From positions 186,001 to 250,000 of the forward strand of contig CAVOGL010000003.1 of NCBI GenBank assembly GCA_963695415.1: DNA of 64,000 nt, in the 5' to 3' direction. Position numbers and translations under genes: made by a program. The notes beneath the pieces are model-generated. The model worked only from the letters and a program-made list of their open reading frames with translations. It was not told where the DNA came from and did not search any database. Shown piece by piece: positions 36,973 through 47,434 of the stretch. The DNA is from CAVXWV01 sp963695415. GTDB lineage: Bacteria; Chloroflexota; Anaerolineae; Anaerolineales; UBA4823. The first letter of the stretch is position 1. Every line of letters starts with the position of its first letter.

Positions 36973-38139
36973 ATGGAATATCGCCGCTTGGGCAGGACCG
37001 GGAAACAAGTTTCGATTTTAGGGATTGGAGGCGGTTATGTGATGCTGCGCAGCATTGAGGATGGCGTGCGCATTTACGAACGCGCCGCTGAGCTCGGAGT
37101 GAATTATTTCGATGGTCGCTATGGACCAACCGGTACAATGCAGAGACCGGTCATCGCCCAAAACCGCGAGTTTTTCATCATCGGCACCAAGACCGCCAAT
37201 GATTCGCGCGACGGCGTCCTGCGCCGCATCGACGAGGACCTGGAAGAGTTAGGCACTGATTACCTGGACATTTTCTACCTGCGTACCTACAACAAGGCAA
37301 TGCTGGACGCTCACCTGGCTCCAGGTGGTTCGATGGAAGGCGTCCTGCAGGCAAAGGCGGATGGCAGGGTTCACGCCATCGGTCTCGCCGGGCACAGCGA
37401 CCTGGGAGCTTTAGCCCGCGGCGTGGAGACAGGTCTGGTCGATGTTGTCCAATTCCCGCTCAACGTCGTCCGCCGTGACGCCTGGGACGACCTTCTCCCC
37501 GTTTGCATCCAACACGATGTCGGCAGGGTGATCATGAAGCCGATGAACGTGGGTTTGGTGCCGGCAGAGGTCAGCCTGCCCTGGCTGGCCAACCAGCCTG
37601 TACACGTGATGGCTCCCGGCATCAGCACGCTGGAGCAGCTTGAACAGGACGCTGCTATCCTGGACCGGGATCCAATGGTGCTTTCCTCCCAGGAGGAGCG
37701 AGAGGTGGAGAAATGGCGCGTGAAGATGGACCTCGAGACCTGCCGTATCTGCGACGCTGTCTGCCAGCCGGTTTGTGAGCCGGGTTTGAACATTGACTGG
37801 TTGATATACCACAATGTCTTCCAGAATGAGCTGCGCCGCCTGGATGTATCCGGCTTTCTGGAGTACCCCTTCGCCGATTGGGTCAAGGAGCAGTCCGAAT
37901 TCACCTTCTCGAACACTCTCGCCCAGATCCAGTTATGCAACCATTGCGGTAAATGCGTCGAGGTCTGCCCCCACCACCTCCCAGTCACCGGTCTGCTCGA
38001 TAAGATCAAGGAACAGCAGACCAGCTTGCTTGCCGAATTGAAGGAGGTGAGTTGGGACGAGGAGTACCAGGGTTCGGACACGCCCCTGCCCAACAAGGTT
38101 TTGAAATCCTGGATCAGCGGCGGGAAAAAGAGGGTGTAA
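36973..38139 (+). CDS. Aldo/keto reductase-like protein with two C-terminal Fe-S motifs
   Basis: 388 residues. N-terminal AKR barrel (MEYRRLGRTGKQVSILGIGGG) with Asp47, Tyr50 and Lys73 near the expected tetrad places, but the usual active-site His position (LLQLHG in relatives) reads FYLRTYN, so Arg104 replaces it. The C-terminal third carries cysteines 257, 260, 264 and 268 and a ferredoxin-like set 322, 325, 328 and 332 followed by Pro (CNHCGKCVEVCP), enough for two clusters. It may be a redox enzyme using iron-sulfur clusters and not NADPH alone. ATG 36973 has AGGAG nine bases upstream. Confidence 0.85.
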   Translation: MEYRRLGRTGKQVSILGIGGGYVMLRSIEDGVRIYERAAELGVNYFDGRYGPTGTMQRPVIAQNREFFIIGTKTANDSRDGVLRRIDEDLEELGTDYLDIFYLRTYNKAMLDAHLAPGGSMEGVLQAKADGRVHAIGLAGHSDLGALARGVETGLVDVVQFPLNVVRRDAWDDLLPVCIQHDVGRVIMKPMNVGLVPAEVSLPWLANQPVHVMAPGISTLEQLEQDAAILDRDPMVLSSQEEREVEKWRVKMDLETCRICDAVCQPVCEPGLNIDWLIYHNVFQNELRRLDVSGFLEYPFADWVKEQSEFTFSNTLAQIQLCNHCGKCVEVCPHHLPVTGLLDKIKEQQTSLLAELKEVSWDEEYQGSDTPLPNKVLKSWISGGKKRV

Positions 38140-38140
38140 C

Positions 38141-38932
38141 ATGGTACAAGGCTTTGATCTCATCGACTGCCACACTCACATCGGGCGCCTCCCGGGCGTA
38201 GTGGGTGAGGCGTTTACATCCGAAGACCTGCTCCATATCTGCGATCACGAAGGGGTGAGCCGCATGTTAGTCTCTTCCGCCACTGCCACCACGGTGAGTC
38301 AGCACGCCGGCACGCTTGAGACTGTGGACATGGTGCGCCGTCATGGCGTCCAAAATGGAGGCAGGCTGTGCGGTATGTTGTGGATCAATCCCCACGATCC
38401 TGTCTGGCAGGACGATGTGCCCCTCGCCCGTCAGCACGGTTTCAAAGGCATCAAGATTCACCCGGTTTTGGACCACTACGCCGTCAGCCTGGAGGCCCTT
38501 GAGCCGGTCTTCGCCTGTGCCAGAGATAATTCTTGGCCTATACTCACCCACACGGACGCTGATGGCACCACGATGGGCGCAGCTCACTATGAACCACTGA
38601 TTAAGTCGTTTCCGGACGTGGTGCTGATCCTTGCCCACCTGCGCCCCGGCGCCATCCCATTGGCGAAGCGCTACGAGAACGTTTTCGTCGATACCACCTA
38701 CATGGACGCCGTCACGGTGGAGGTCGGCTGGCTGGCTTTAGGCGCGGGCAAGATCCTTTTCGGATCGGACGCAGCCGAAGGTTTCGACGTTGGTCACCCG
38801 GTCCCCAGGCTGCGCCCGCCGCGCTCGTATGCCGGTCTGGTGGCAGAACTTCAAGCTCGCGGTATCCCGGACGACAGCCTGGAGCACATCCTGTATACGA
38901 ACGCAGCTGAAATTTTCAATCTGGCTGCTTAA
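38141..38932 (+). CDS. Amidohydrolase-family metal hydrolase
   Basis: 263 residues. DCHTHIGR near the start gives the HxH metal ligands; IKIHPVLDHY, ILTHTDADG, LAHLRPG, and the late FGSDAAEG supply the other ligands of the amidohydrolase barrel (Amidohydro_2-like). It could open a lactone or decarboxylate an acid in the pathway. It starts one base after the aldo/keto reductase stop, so the two are tightly coupled. Confidence 0.85.
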   Translation: MVQGFDLIDCHTHIGRLPGVVGEAFTSEDLLHICDHEGVSRMLVSSATATTVSQHAGTLETVDMVRRHGVQNGGRLCGMLWINPHDPVWQDDVPLARQHGFKGIKIHPVLDHYAVSLEALEPVFACARDNSWPILTHTDADGTTMGAAHYEPLIKSFPDVVLILAHLRPGAIPLAKRYENVFVDTTYMDAVTVEVGWLALGAGKILFGSDAAEGFDVGHPVPRLRPPRSYAGLVAELQARGIPDDSLEHILYTNAAEIFNLAA

Positions 38933-38954
38933 ACAAAATCAAAAGGAGCAATAT

Positions 38955-39800
38955 ATGCGCATAGGTTACTGTACCTGGGGAATGATGAAGGTACCCATCG
39001 AAGAGGTGATCCCTGCTGTCGCCATGATCGGATACAGCGGCATCGAGCTGGCGGTCACACCGGGCTGGCCCACAGACCTGGACACTCTCGACGCCCCGAA
39101 ACGCAAGCAGATCATGAGTTTGCTGGCAGATTACAACCTCGTCCTCACCGCCGTTGCCGGTCACACATCCATGGCAGAAGAAGATGGTGAGAAGAACATG
39201 GCCAACTTGCAGCGCTTGCGCCGCACCATTGACCTTGCTGCCGAACTTGCCCAGCCAGGAGAGACGCCCATCGTCGCCAGCCTGATCGGCGGGAGGGAGG
39301 ATGAATGGGAAGATAAAAGGCAATTGATTGCCGGGCGTGTCAGCCACCTGGGTGATTATGCCGCCAGCCAGGGCGTCATCCTGGCTGTGGAACCGCACTG
39401 CGGCACTTCGTTCGACATGCCCGAGAAAGCCACCTGGTTGATGAAGCAGGTGGACCACCCGGCTGTGCGCTTGAATTTCGACATCAGCCACTTCGACATC
39501 CGCGGCATCACCATCGCTGAATGTGCCCCGCGCATTGTGCCCTGGAGCGTGCACACCCACGTCAAGGACCAGCGCGGCCGTTACCCCGACCACGAGTTCA
39601 TGACACCCGGGTCTGGTCCTTTCGATTTCGTCGAATATCTTACAGAAATGCACACGGCAGGTTACACCGGTTTTATTGGCATGGAGGTCAGCGTGATGGT
39701 GCAGCGCAAGCCCGGTTACGATCCGTTTGTCGATGCTGCCCTCGGTTATTATGCCCTGCGCCATGCCTTCAACGAAGCAGGCGTCCCACTGGAGGGTTGA
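38955..39800 (+). CDS. Xylose-isomerase-like sugar epimerase/isomerase
   Basis: 281 residues of the AP endonuclease 2/xylose isomerase-like TIM barrel family. Start MRIGYCTWGMMKVPIEEVIP, then GYSGIELA, the metal-binding AVEPHCGT, LNFDISHFDI, WSVHTHVKDQRG and GFIGMEV. Relatives include IolE/IolI and hydroxypyruvate- or tagatose-type epimerases; the exact sugar cannot be told. ATG 38955 has AAAAGGAG five to eight bases before it. The transaldolase gene starts four bases after its stop. Confidence 0.88.
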   Translation: MRIGYCTWGMMKVPIEEVIPAVAMIGYSGIELAVTPGWPTDLDTLDAPKRKQIMSLLADYNLVLTAVAGHTSMAEEDGEKNMANLQRLRRTIDLAAELAQPGETPIVASLIGGREDEWEDKRQLIAGRVSHLGDYAASQGVILAVEPHCGTSFDMPEKATWLMKQVDHPAVRLNFDISHFDIRGITIAECAPRIVPWSVHTHVKDQRGRYPDHEFMTPGSGPFDFVEYLTEMHTAGYTGFIGMEVSVMVQRKPGYDPFVDAALGYYALRHAFNEAGVPLEG

Positions 39801-39804
39801 CGCC

Positions 39805-40842
39805 ATGACAGCAGCAAGCAGCTACCTGCACTGGTTGGTGGAGCAGACCCCCACACGCTGGTGGCACGATTCCGGTGATCCAACGGAACTTACCCTTGGG
39901 CTTGAACACGGCGCCTGCGGTGTGACCACCAACCCGGTACTCACCAGCCAGGCGCTGGCAGCCCAGCCCGATCATTGGTGCGCTGCTACCACGTCGATAG
40001 ACCCGCATCTCACCGGTGATGCGAAGGTTGAAGCCTTGATGTACGCCGTCGCACGCGAAACCGCTTCCCGTTTGGAAGCTCACTACAACTCCAGCCAGGG
40101 TTCGCAGGGTTACGTCTGCGCCCAGGTCAGCCCTCAAAAGGCGTCTGACCGTGTGGCGATGCTGGAGATGGCGCGCCGCTTCCACACCTGGGCGCCCAAT
40201 ATCGCCGTCAAGCTCCCGGTCACCGCCGCAGGTCTGGACGTGCTCGAGGACTGCACCGCTGAAGGCATCACGGTCACCGCCACGGTCAGCTTCACTGTGC
40301 CTCAGGTCGTTGCCATCGCTGAACGCCACCGTCTGGGCATCGCCCGTGCTCAAAAAGCAGGTGTGCAGCCCGGGCGTTGTTTTGCCGTGATCATGATCGG
40401 CAGGTTGGATGATTACCTGCGCGACGTTGCCCAGGACAACCAGGCAAATGTGAGTGAAGCCGACATCCGCCTGGCAGGTCTGGCGGTCACCAAACGGGCT
40501 GTCGCGATCTACCAGCGGGAGGCTTACGAGGCGGTGCTCCTCGTAGCTGCCCTGCGCGGCACTTACCACATGACCGGTCTGGCTGGAGCGGGTATCATCA
40601 TGTCGATCCACCCTTCGATCCAGAAGCCGCTGCTCGAGATGCAGCCTCCCTTCGAGACGGGCATCGATACACCCGTGCCGCAAGAGGTGATTTCCCGCCT
40701 GCAGGCGATGCCTGAATTCGTGCGTTCATACGAACCGGACGGGATGGCGCCCGGTGAATTTATCTCATTCGCCCTGACCCAGCGCACTCTGACCCAATTC
40801 CACGAAGCCGGGTGGGGTAAACTGGCTGCCTGGTCGCCGTAG
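39805..40842 (+). CDS. Transaldolase-family protein
   Basis: 345 residues. GVTTNPVLTSQAL matches the transaldolase TTNPS motif and NIAVKLPVTAAGLDVLEDC carries the Schiff-base Lys. SFTVPQVVAIAE and the aldolase-type barrel follow. It is longer than the short FSA type and diverges from TalB; it may cleave or transfer a dihydroxyacetone-like unit on the operon's intermediate. ATG 39805 has GGAGG upstream. Substrate unproven. Confidence 0.85.
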   Translation: MTAASSYLHWLVEQTPTRWWHDSGDPTELTLGLEHGACGVTTNPVLTSQALAAQPDHWCAATTSIDPHLTGDAKVEALMYAVARETASRLEAHYNSSQGSQGYVCAQVSPQKASDRVAMLEMARRFHTWAPNIAVKLPVTAAGLDVLEDCTAEGITVTATVSFTVPQVVAIAERHRLGIARAQKAGVQPGRCFAVIMIGRLDDYLRDVAQDNQANVSEADIRLAGLAVTKRAVAIYQREAYEAVLLVAALRGTYHMTGLAGAGIIMSIHPSIQKPLLEMQPPFETGIDTPVPQEVISRLQAMPEFVRSYEPDGMAPGEFISFALTQRTLTQFHEAGWGKLAAWSP

Positions 40843-40862
40843 CGCGCCAGGAGGAGGTGAAT

Positions 40863-41642
40863 ATGAATTATTATCAGCAGGTCTTTAGCTTAAAAGATAA
40901 GGTCGTTTTCGTGGCTGGGGGTGCGGGAGCCATCGGTTCCGAGATCGCCCGCGCCGCGGTGGACTACGGCGCCAGTGTTGTCATCGCCGATATGCAGCAG
41001 GAGAGCTGTGACAAAATCGCCGTAGAGCTGGATGAACGCGGCGGTAGGGCAGCCGGCGTTGTACTGGACATCCTCGATGAAGGTTCGATCGACGCTGCCC
41101 TGGATGCTGCCCTGCGCCTCCTGGGCGCTGTCGATGTCCTGGTCAACGCTGCCGGCACCCACATCGAAAAACCTGCCCATGAGTTCGACACCGCTTCATG
41201 GGACAGGGTCGTTGACATTAACCTTCGCGGCGCTTTCCTGCTCTCCAAGGCTGCTGCAGCCCAGATGATCGCTCAATCCAAAAGCGGCAGCCACATCCAC
41301 ATCACCTCCGTGCGCAGCGCTCTCGGCATCCGCCGCGGTTACGCTGCCTATGTTGCCAGCAAGGGTGGGCTGGCAGTGCTCATCAAGCAGCTGGCGACCG
41401 AGTGGGCGCCTTTTGGTATCCGCGTCAACGGCATCGCCCCGACCTTCACGCGCACGCCGCTTGTTGCAGATTATCTCAACGACCCGGTCTTTTACCAGGG
41501 TCTGGTGGACAGGATCCCGTTGGGCAGGGTGTGCGAGACCAGCGACATCGCAAACCTGGCGGTCTTCCTCGCCTCAGGTGCCTCCAGCTTTATCACCGGT
41601 CAAAATATTTTTATCGACGGCGGTATAACTGCAACCCAATAG
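40863..41642 (+). CDS. Short-chain dehydrogenase/reductase
   Basis: 259 residues, classical SDR. Cofactor loop VAGGAGAIGSEIARAA, LVNAAGTHIEKP (NAG motif), catalytic Ser in HITSVRSALG and YAAYVASKGG (YxxxK), and INGGxT-like end IFIDGGITATQ. Probably NAD(P)-linked oxidation of a hydroxyl group of the operon's substrate; relatives act on gluconate or sugar alcohols. ATG 40863 has AGGAGGTG upstream, with a GTG at 40857 overlapping that site. Confidence 0.9.
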   Translation: MNYYQQVFSLKDKVVFVAGGAGAIGSEIARAAVDYGASVVIADMQQESCDKIAVELDERGGRAAGVVLDILDEGSIDAALDAALRLLGAVDVLVNAAGTHIEKPAHEFDTASWDRVVDINLRGAFLLSKAAAAQMIAQSKSGSHIHITSVRSALGIRRGYAAYVASKGGLAVLIKQLATEWAPFGIRVNGIAPTFTRTPLVADYLNDPVFYQGLVDRIPLGRVCETSDIANLAVFLASGASSFITGQNIFIDGGITATQ

Positions 41643-41717
41643 CATCTATTCCTCAGTTTCTTGCCTGACGAAACAAGTGTATCAGGATTCTAACCTGACA
41701 TTCCCGGCAACCAGTAG

Positions 41718-41737
41718 GTCAGGTATCCCTACCTGAC
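41718..41737. promoter_or_regulatory. Hairpin in the gap before the aldehyde dehydrogenase gene
   Basis: GTCAGGTA (41718-41725) and TACCTGAC (41730-41737) form a perfect 8-bp stem with a 4-base loop. The 122-base gap also holds further TCAGG/CCTGA pieces (from 41662 on). It may stabilise or separate the mRNA, or be a repeat remnant. Confidence 0.4.
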
Positions 41738-41764
41738 ACCTCCGTCCAGAAAGGACCACCCCTC

Positions 41765-43246
41765 ATGAACTCCTACTCCAACCTGCTCACCAACTACATC
41801 AACGGTGAATGGACTCTCCCATTAGCCTCTGAACACCTGCCCGTCATCAACCCCGCCAGCGCGCAAACGATCGCCCTGGTCCCCCTTACTCCCGCTTCCG
41901 GGGTGGATCACGCCGTCCAGGCAGCTGCCGCCGCGTTCCCAGCCTGGCGCAGCACACCCGCGCCCAACCGCATCCAGCCACTTTTCCGCCTCAAAGCTCT
42001 CCTGGATGAGCACCTGGAGGATCTATCGCGCACCATCACCATTGAAAATGGCAAGACTCTCGCCGAGTCCCGCGGTGAGATGCGCCGGGCGATCGAAAAC
42101 GTCGAGGTCGCCTGCGGCATCCCCACCATGGCTTTGGGCGATTTTGCCGAGGACATCGCACGAGGGGTCGATGAATATATGATCCGCCAGCCCGTCGGCG
42201 TCGCAGCCATCATCTGCCCTTTCAACTTCCCCGGGATGATCCCATTCTGGTACCTGCCCTACGCGCTGGCATGCGGCAACCCGGTGATCGTCAAGCCATC
42301 CGAACGCTGCCCCATCACCATGTGGAAGGTTTTCCACCTGATCGAGGCGGCGGGGTTCCCCCCAGGCGTGGTCAACATGGTCAACGGCGGTCCGGAGACC
42401 GTTGATGCGCTCCTCGACCATCCGGATGTCAGGGCGGTCACCTTCGTCGGCTCGACGCGCACGGCGCGCCACATCTACAGCCGCGCCTCTGCCAACGGAA
42501 AGCGCGTCCAGGCTCAGGGCGGCGCCAAGAACCCGGTCGTCATCCTGCCAGACGCTGATCCCGATCTCACCACCAGCATCGTCGCCGACAGCGCTTTCGG
42601 AAACGCCGGGCAGCGCTGCCTGGCGGCTTCGCTGGTGATCACGGTCGCCGAAGCCCGTGACCGTTTCTTGCCCAGGATCGAGGACGCCGCCCGTCAGCGT
42701 GTCGTTGGCAGCGGTCTGTCTGATGCAGTGCAGATGGGTCCGGTGATCACCGCGGCAAGCAAACAGCGCATTGAAGAGCTGGTTGATGCCGGGCATTCAG
42801 ATGGGGCGCAGCTGCTGGTGGATGGGCGCAGCCCCCACGTCGATGGTTTTCCGCAGGGTTATTTCGTGCGTCCGACGCTGCTGGCGGATGTATCGCCGGG
42901 CAGCGTGCTGGCGAAGACCGAGGTCTTTGGTCCCGTCCTGGCTCACATCCAGGCGGACAGCCTGGATGATGCCATCGCCTTGATCAACGCCGGTCAGTAT
43001 GGCAACATGGCATGTCTCTTCACCGGCTCAGGCGCTGCAGCCAGGAAGTTCCGCCACGAGGTGGATGCAGGCAACATCGGCATCAACATCGGCGTCGCCG
43101 CTCCGATGGCGTTTTTCCCGTTCAGTGGTTGGAAGGAAAGTTTCTTTGGCACCCTGCATGCCCAGGGCAAACACGCAGTCGAGTTTTTTACCCAGACCAA
43201 GGTCGTTGTCGAACGCTGGCACGAGGAGTGGTCGCGCAAATTCTAA
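41765..43246 (+). CDS. mmsA: Methylmalonate-semialdehyde dehydrogenase-type ALDH
   Basis: 493 residues. MMSDH group features: FNFPGMIPFWYLPYALACGN, VVNMVNGGPETVDALLDHP, QAQGGAKNPVVILPDAD, and the nucleophile FGNAGQRCLAAS. This CoA-acylating ALDH type turns malonate or methylmalonate semialdehyde into acetyl- or propionyl-CoA, in inositol (as IolA) and valine breakdown. As last gene of the operon it fits a final step that yields an acyl-CoA. A 122-base gap with a hairpin separates it from the SDR gene. Confidence 0.92.
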   Translation: MNSYSNLLTNYINGEWTLPLASEHLPVINPASAQTIALVPLTPASGVDHAVQAAAAAFPAWRSTPAPNRIQPLFRLKALLDEHLEDLSRTITIENGKTLAESRGEMRRAIENVEVACGIPTMALGDFAEDIARGVDEYMIRQPVGVAAIICPFNFPGMIPFWYLPYALACGNPVIVKPSERCPITMWKVFHLIEAAGFPPGVVNMVNGGPETVDALLDHPDVRAVTFVGSTRTARHIYSRASANGKRVQAQGGAKNPVVILPDADPDLTTSIVADSAFGNAGQRCLAASLVITVAEARDRFLPRIEDAARQRVVGSGLSDAVQMGPVITAASKQRIEELVDAGHSDGAQLLVDGRSPHVDGFPQGYFVRPTLLADVSPGSVLAKTEVFGPVLAHIQADSLDDAIALINAGQYGNMACLFTGSGAAARKFRHEVDAGNIGINIGVAAPMAFFPFSGWKESFFGTLHAQGKHAVEFFTQTKVVVERWHEEWSRKF

Positions 43247-43254
43247 CCAACTAT

Positions 43255-43290
43255 GATCCGCGTAATCTGTTTATCCGCGCAATCCGCGTT
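43255..43290. repeat. Dispersed ATCCGCG repeat, copy 1
   Basis: ATCCGCGTAATCTG...ATCCGCGCAATCCGCGTT between the convergent mmsA and UroD-like genes. Related copies lie at 54267-54303 (inverse), 54911-54948 and 62052-62087. Confidence 0.65.
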
Positions 43291-44467
43291 AGGCTCCTCT
43301 TCTCCCCTCTTCCCTGGCGATTTCGCAAAATAACCTCACCTGCTCCACACTGGTTCCTGGCGTCACCGGGCTGCCGATTCCCATGATGAAGCGGTCCTTG
43401 TTCCTGCGACCAGCCTTCACCTGCCTGCGCACCTCGGCGCGCAGCGCCTCCTCGCTTGCCTGTGGCAGCAGGTGGATCGCATCCAGGTTGCCCACCACCG
43501 CACAGCGTCCGTCAACCGCATCCGCCACTTCCTCGATGTCGATGTTGAAGCCCTTCTTGCTTTCCTCCAGCGAGACAGCTTCCGCCCCAGCTGCCAGGAT
43601 CAGCTCCAACTTTCCCTTTGGATCGCCGCAAAAATAATATATACACTCCATCCCCAGTGAATGGATCGTATCCACCAGGACTCGGCTGAACTTCAGGTTC
43701 AGCTCTTCGAATGCCAACGGGCTGATCATGTCGGTAAAACAATCCTCCACCCAGATCCCGGCAGCCCCCAGCGCCTGTGCGATTTCCGCCTGCCGCACTG
43801 CCCTTTCAAGGATGCGTTCGCAGGCAAAGGATACCAGTCCGGGGTTCTCGGCGATCATCTCCATCATCCCTTCGAATCCCCACAGGTAATAACAGTCCGT
43901 CAGCGGTGTGCTGATGTGCCGGATGGGATAAAGCTCGCTGAACTGCCCCACCTGCCACTGTGCCAGGTCTGTAGATCCATTCGAAACGAATGTGCCTGTG
44001 TCAAAGGGAGGTAAATCTGGCAGCGCCATTTCTACGAGTTCAGGGGTGTCGGCAAAAGGCTCAACCCGCCACTGTGTGCTGGTGTGACCTCCCTGGAGGG
44101 AAGACATCATCTCCCATCCACCAATCATGGGTTCGGATAATTCCCTGCGATCAATTTGTCCCTGTTCCCCTTCCGGCAGGGTTTCGATCATGACACTGTC
44201 ACCTTCGACGCTGACGCGCTGCCTTAAGCGGTAATCTCGCGGCCAGCATGATTCGAGGTACATCCAGTCCTGACCGCTGGCAGGGATCACCTGGTTCATC
44301 CAGGCTTTCTGGTGTTCAACGTCAGGAGATTGGGCGTACCACCATGGCAGATCACACAACCGGTCCCAGTGATCGCGGAAATAGATGCCTTCATAACAGA
44401 TCACGACCGGGAAATCCCGCGCCCCCTCCCGGCTCAGAGCCGCTTCGATGAGATAGCGCCCTGTCAA
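43289..44467 (-). CDS. Uroporphyrinogen decarboxylase-superfamily protein
   Basis: 392 residues of the UroD/MtaA/CmuA superfamily, typical of methyl transfer between corrinoid proteins and thiols or folates, or of heme synthesis. Visible are WVEDCFTDMISP, YFCGDPKGKLELILAAGAEAVSLEE, VVGNLDAI and SPVTPGTSVEQVR. In Mta/Mtb-type enzymes zinc is held by HxC and a later Cys; here they read YFC and GSPV, so two of three ligands are missing. It is the last gene of the importer operon (six bases after oppF), pointing to a job in the methyl-transfer island and not in heme synthesis. Confidence 0.82.
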   Translation of the reverse strand: MTGRYLIEAALSREGARDFPVVICYEGIYFRDHWDRLCDLPWWYAQSPDVEHQKAWMNQVIPASGQDWMYLESCWPRDYRLRQRVSVEGDSVMIETLPEGEQGQIDRRELSEPMIGGWEMMSSLQGGHTSTQWRVEPFADTPELVEMALPDLPPFDTGTFVSNGSTDLAQWQVGQFSELYPIRHISTPLTDCYYLWGFEGMMEMIAENPGLVSFACERILERAVRQAEIAQALGAAGIWVEDCFTDMISPLAFEELNLKFSRVLVDTIHSLGMECIYYFCGDPKGKLELILAAGAEAVSLEESKKGFNIDIEEVADAVDGRCAVVGNLDAIHLLPQASEEALRAEVRRQVKAGRRNKDRFIMGIGSPVTPGTSVEQVRLFCEIAREEGRRGA

Positions 44468-44473
44468 GTCAGG

Positions 44474-45456
44474 TCACTCTACCAGGTGACAGGCGACCCA
44501 GTGTCCCGGTTTTGCCTGCCTCCACTCGGGTACAGACTCTTTGCACACATCTTCAGCGATCGGACAGCGCGGGTGGAAGCGGCAGCCTGATGGCGGGTTT
44601 GTCGGGCTGGGGATCTCGCCTTTCAGCACTGTGCGCTCCCTCAGGCGGTCCAGCTTCGGGTCCGGGATCGGCACTGCAGAGAGCAGCGCCTGGGTGTAGG
44701 GGTGCAGGGCGTTTTCATACAGGTCATCCCGGTGTGCCAGTTCCACGAAAACTCCCAGGTACATCACCGCCACGCGGTCACAGATGTGGCGCACCATGCT
44801 CAGGTCGTGGGCGATGAAAAGGTAGGTCAGGTTCAGCTGGTCTTGCAAATCCTCCAGCAGGTTAACCACCTGTGCCTGGATGGACACGTCCAGGGCGGAG
44901 ATTGGTTCGTCGCAGACGATGAACTCGGGATCTGATGCCAGCGCACGGGCGATGCCAATGCGCTGCCTCTGCCCACCGGAGAACTCATGGGGGAATCGGT
45001 TGACGTGGGACGGGCTGAGCCCAACCAGGCGCAGCAGCTCCTTCACCCGCTCGATGCGCTCCTTTTCATTGGCAAGCATGTGGTGAACCCGCAGAGGTTC
45101 AGCAATGATCGAGTTCACCGTCCAGCGCGGGTTGAGCGAGGCATAGGGATCCTGGAAGATGATCTGCGCTTTCTGGCGCAGCTTGTTCAGTTCCTCGCCG
45201 CGAGCCTGGCGCATGTCATGCCCCGCGATGTTGATCTCACCACTCGTGGCGGGGTACAGCCCCAGGATGGTCCTGCCCACCGTGGTTTTGCCGCAGCCGC
45301 TCTCGCCCACCAGTCCCAGGGTTTCGCCTGCCTGGATATCGAACGAAATCCCGTCTACAGCTTTAACCCAGGCTTCGGTGCGTTGAATCACCACCCCGCT
45401 GTTGACCGGGAAGTGTTTCTTCAGGTCCTTGACCTGGACGAGTGCCTCTCCCGTTG

Positions 45457-45460
<4 letters not shown>
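44474..45460 (-). CDS. oppF: Opp/Dpp-type ABC importer ATPase (F type)
   Basis: 328 residues. Walker A GESGCGKTTVGR, Q-loop IIFQDPYASLNPRW, signature FSGGQRQRIGIARAL, Walker B FIVCDEPISALDVS, H-loop IAHDLSMVRH, and the OppF/DppF C-terminal extension with CRFHPRCPIAEDVC that can bind a cluster or metal. It drives uptake with the D-type ATPase. ATG 45460 overlaps the oppD stop by four bases. An upstream in-frame extension lies within oppD and is not used. Gene name given by family, substrate unknown. Confidence 0.93.
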
Positions 45461-46449
<989 letters not shown>

Positions 46450-46455
46450 GATGCT

Positions 46456-47416
46456 TCAAACCGACCTGCTGCGGGGGTCCAGAGCGTCTCTCAGCCCATC
46501 ACCGACGAAATTAATGGCAAGTACAGTCAGCAGGATGAACATGCCTGGGAAAAACCACAACCACCATGCTGTCTCGATATAGCGATAAGCGCCGTCGAGC
46601 ATGTTGCCCCAGGTCGCCGTGGGGGGCTGCACGCCCAAACCCAGGAAGCTGATGTACGCCTCCAGACGTGATCGCCGAAGCCACACCCAGCGTCGCCGAG
46701 ACGATAATCGGCGCCATGCTGTTTGGCAGGATATGGCGGAAGATCATGCCGCGGGTTGGCGTGCCGATCGCCCGCGCTGCCAGCAGGAACTCATGTTCCT
46801 TCAGTGTCAGGAACTCGGCACGAACTATGCGCGCCAGGTAAGGCCAGGAGGTCAATCCGATGATTACCACGATGACGATGACGCTGCCGCTGAATTCCCT
46901 GCCCAGGATTTTGACAGTGTTAATGTCGCCCGAGAAAAAGCGTGCCATTACCAGCAGCAGGAAAATCTGCGGGATGATCAGGATTACCTCGGTGAAGCGC
47001 ATCAGCACGTTGTCAATCCACCCGCCAAAATATCCCGCCATGGCGCCGATCAGAATGCCCACGGTCACCTCCAGCAGAACCGCGGTTAGACCGATCATGA
47101 TCGAGATCTGCCCTCCATAAATCGTCCTTGCCAGGATGTCCCTGCCGATGGTGTCGGTGCCGAAGGGGTGTTCCCAGGATGGCGATTGAAGGGCAATGCT
47201 GGTGTCGTTAAAGTTGGCGTAAGATTCTGGTACGAACAGCGCCCCTCCTACGCAGTACATCACCAGGGCAAAGAGGATGCCCGTTCCAACCAGCGCCATT
47301 TTGTGCCGTTTGAAGCGCAGCCATGCCATCCTTGAGAGCGAGAGCGGTGGCGCCTCCAGCGCGTCCAGGTTCGCTGGTCCGAGGGGAGTGGGGGTTTTTA
47401 CTTCGGTTTCAACCAT
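46456..47416 (-). CDS. oppC: Opp/Dpp-type ABC permease (C type), frameshifted
   Basis: About 319 residues when joined. The first frame (from ATG 47416) gives the N-terminal helix, HPFGTDTIGRDILARTIYG, the permease helices and the EAA-loop area LAARAIGTPTRGMIFRHILPN, up to LGVASAI. The last part, LEAYISFLGLGVQPPTATWG to RDALDPRSRSV, is in another frame. One extra base at about 46664-46670 explains this; removing it restores AIT-LEAYISFLG as in relatives. Probably a sequencing error. The protein would pair with the B-type permease to make the channel. Confidence 0.88.
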
Positions 47417-47434
47417 TGCTCAGTATAACTGACA

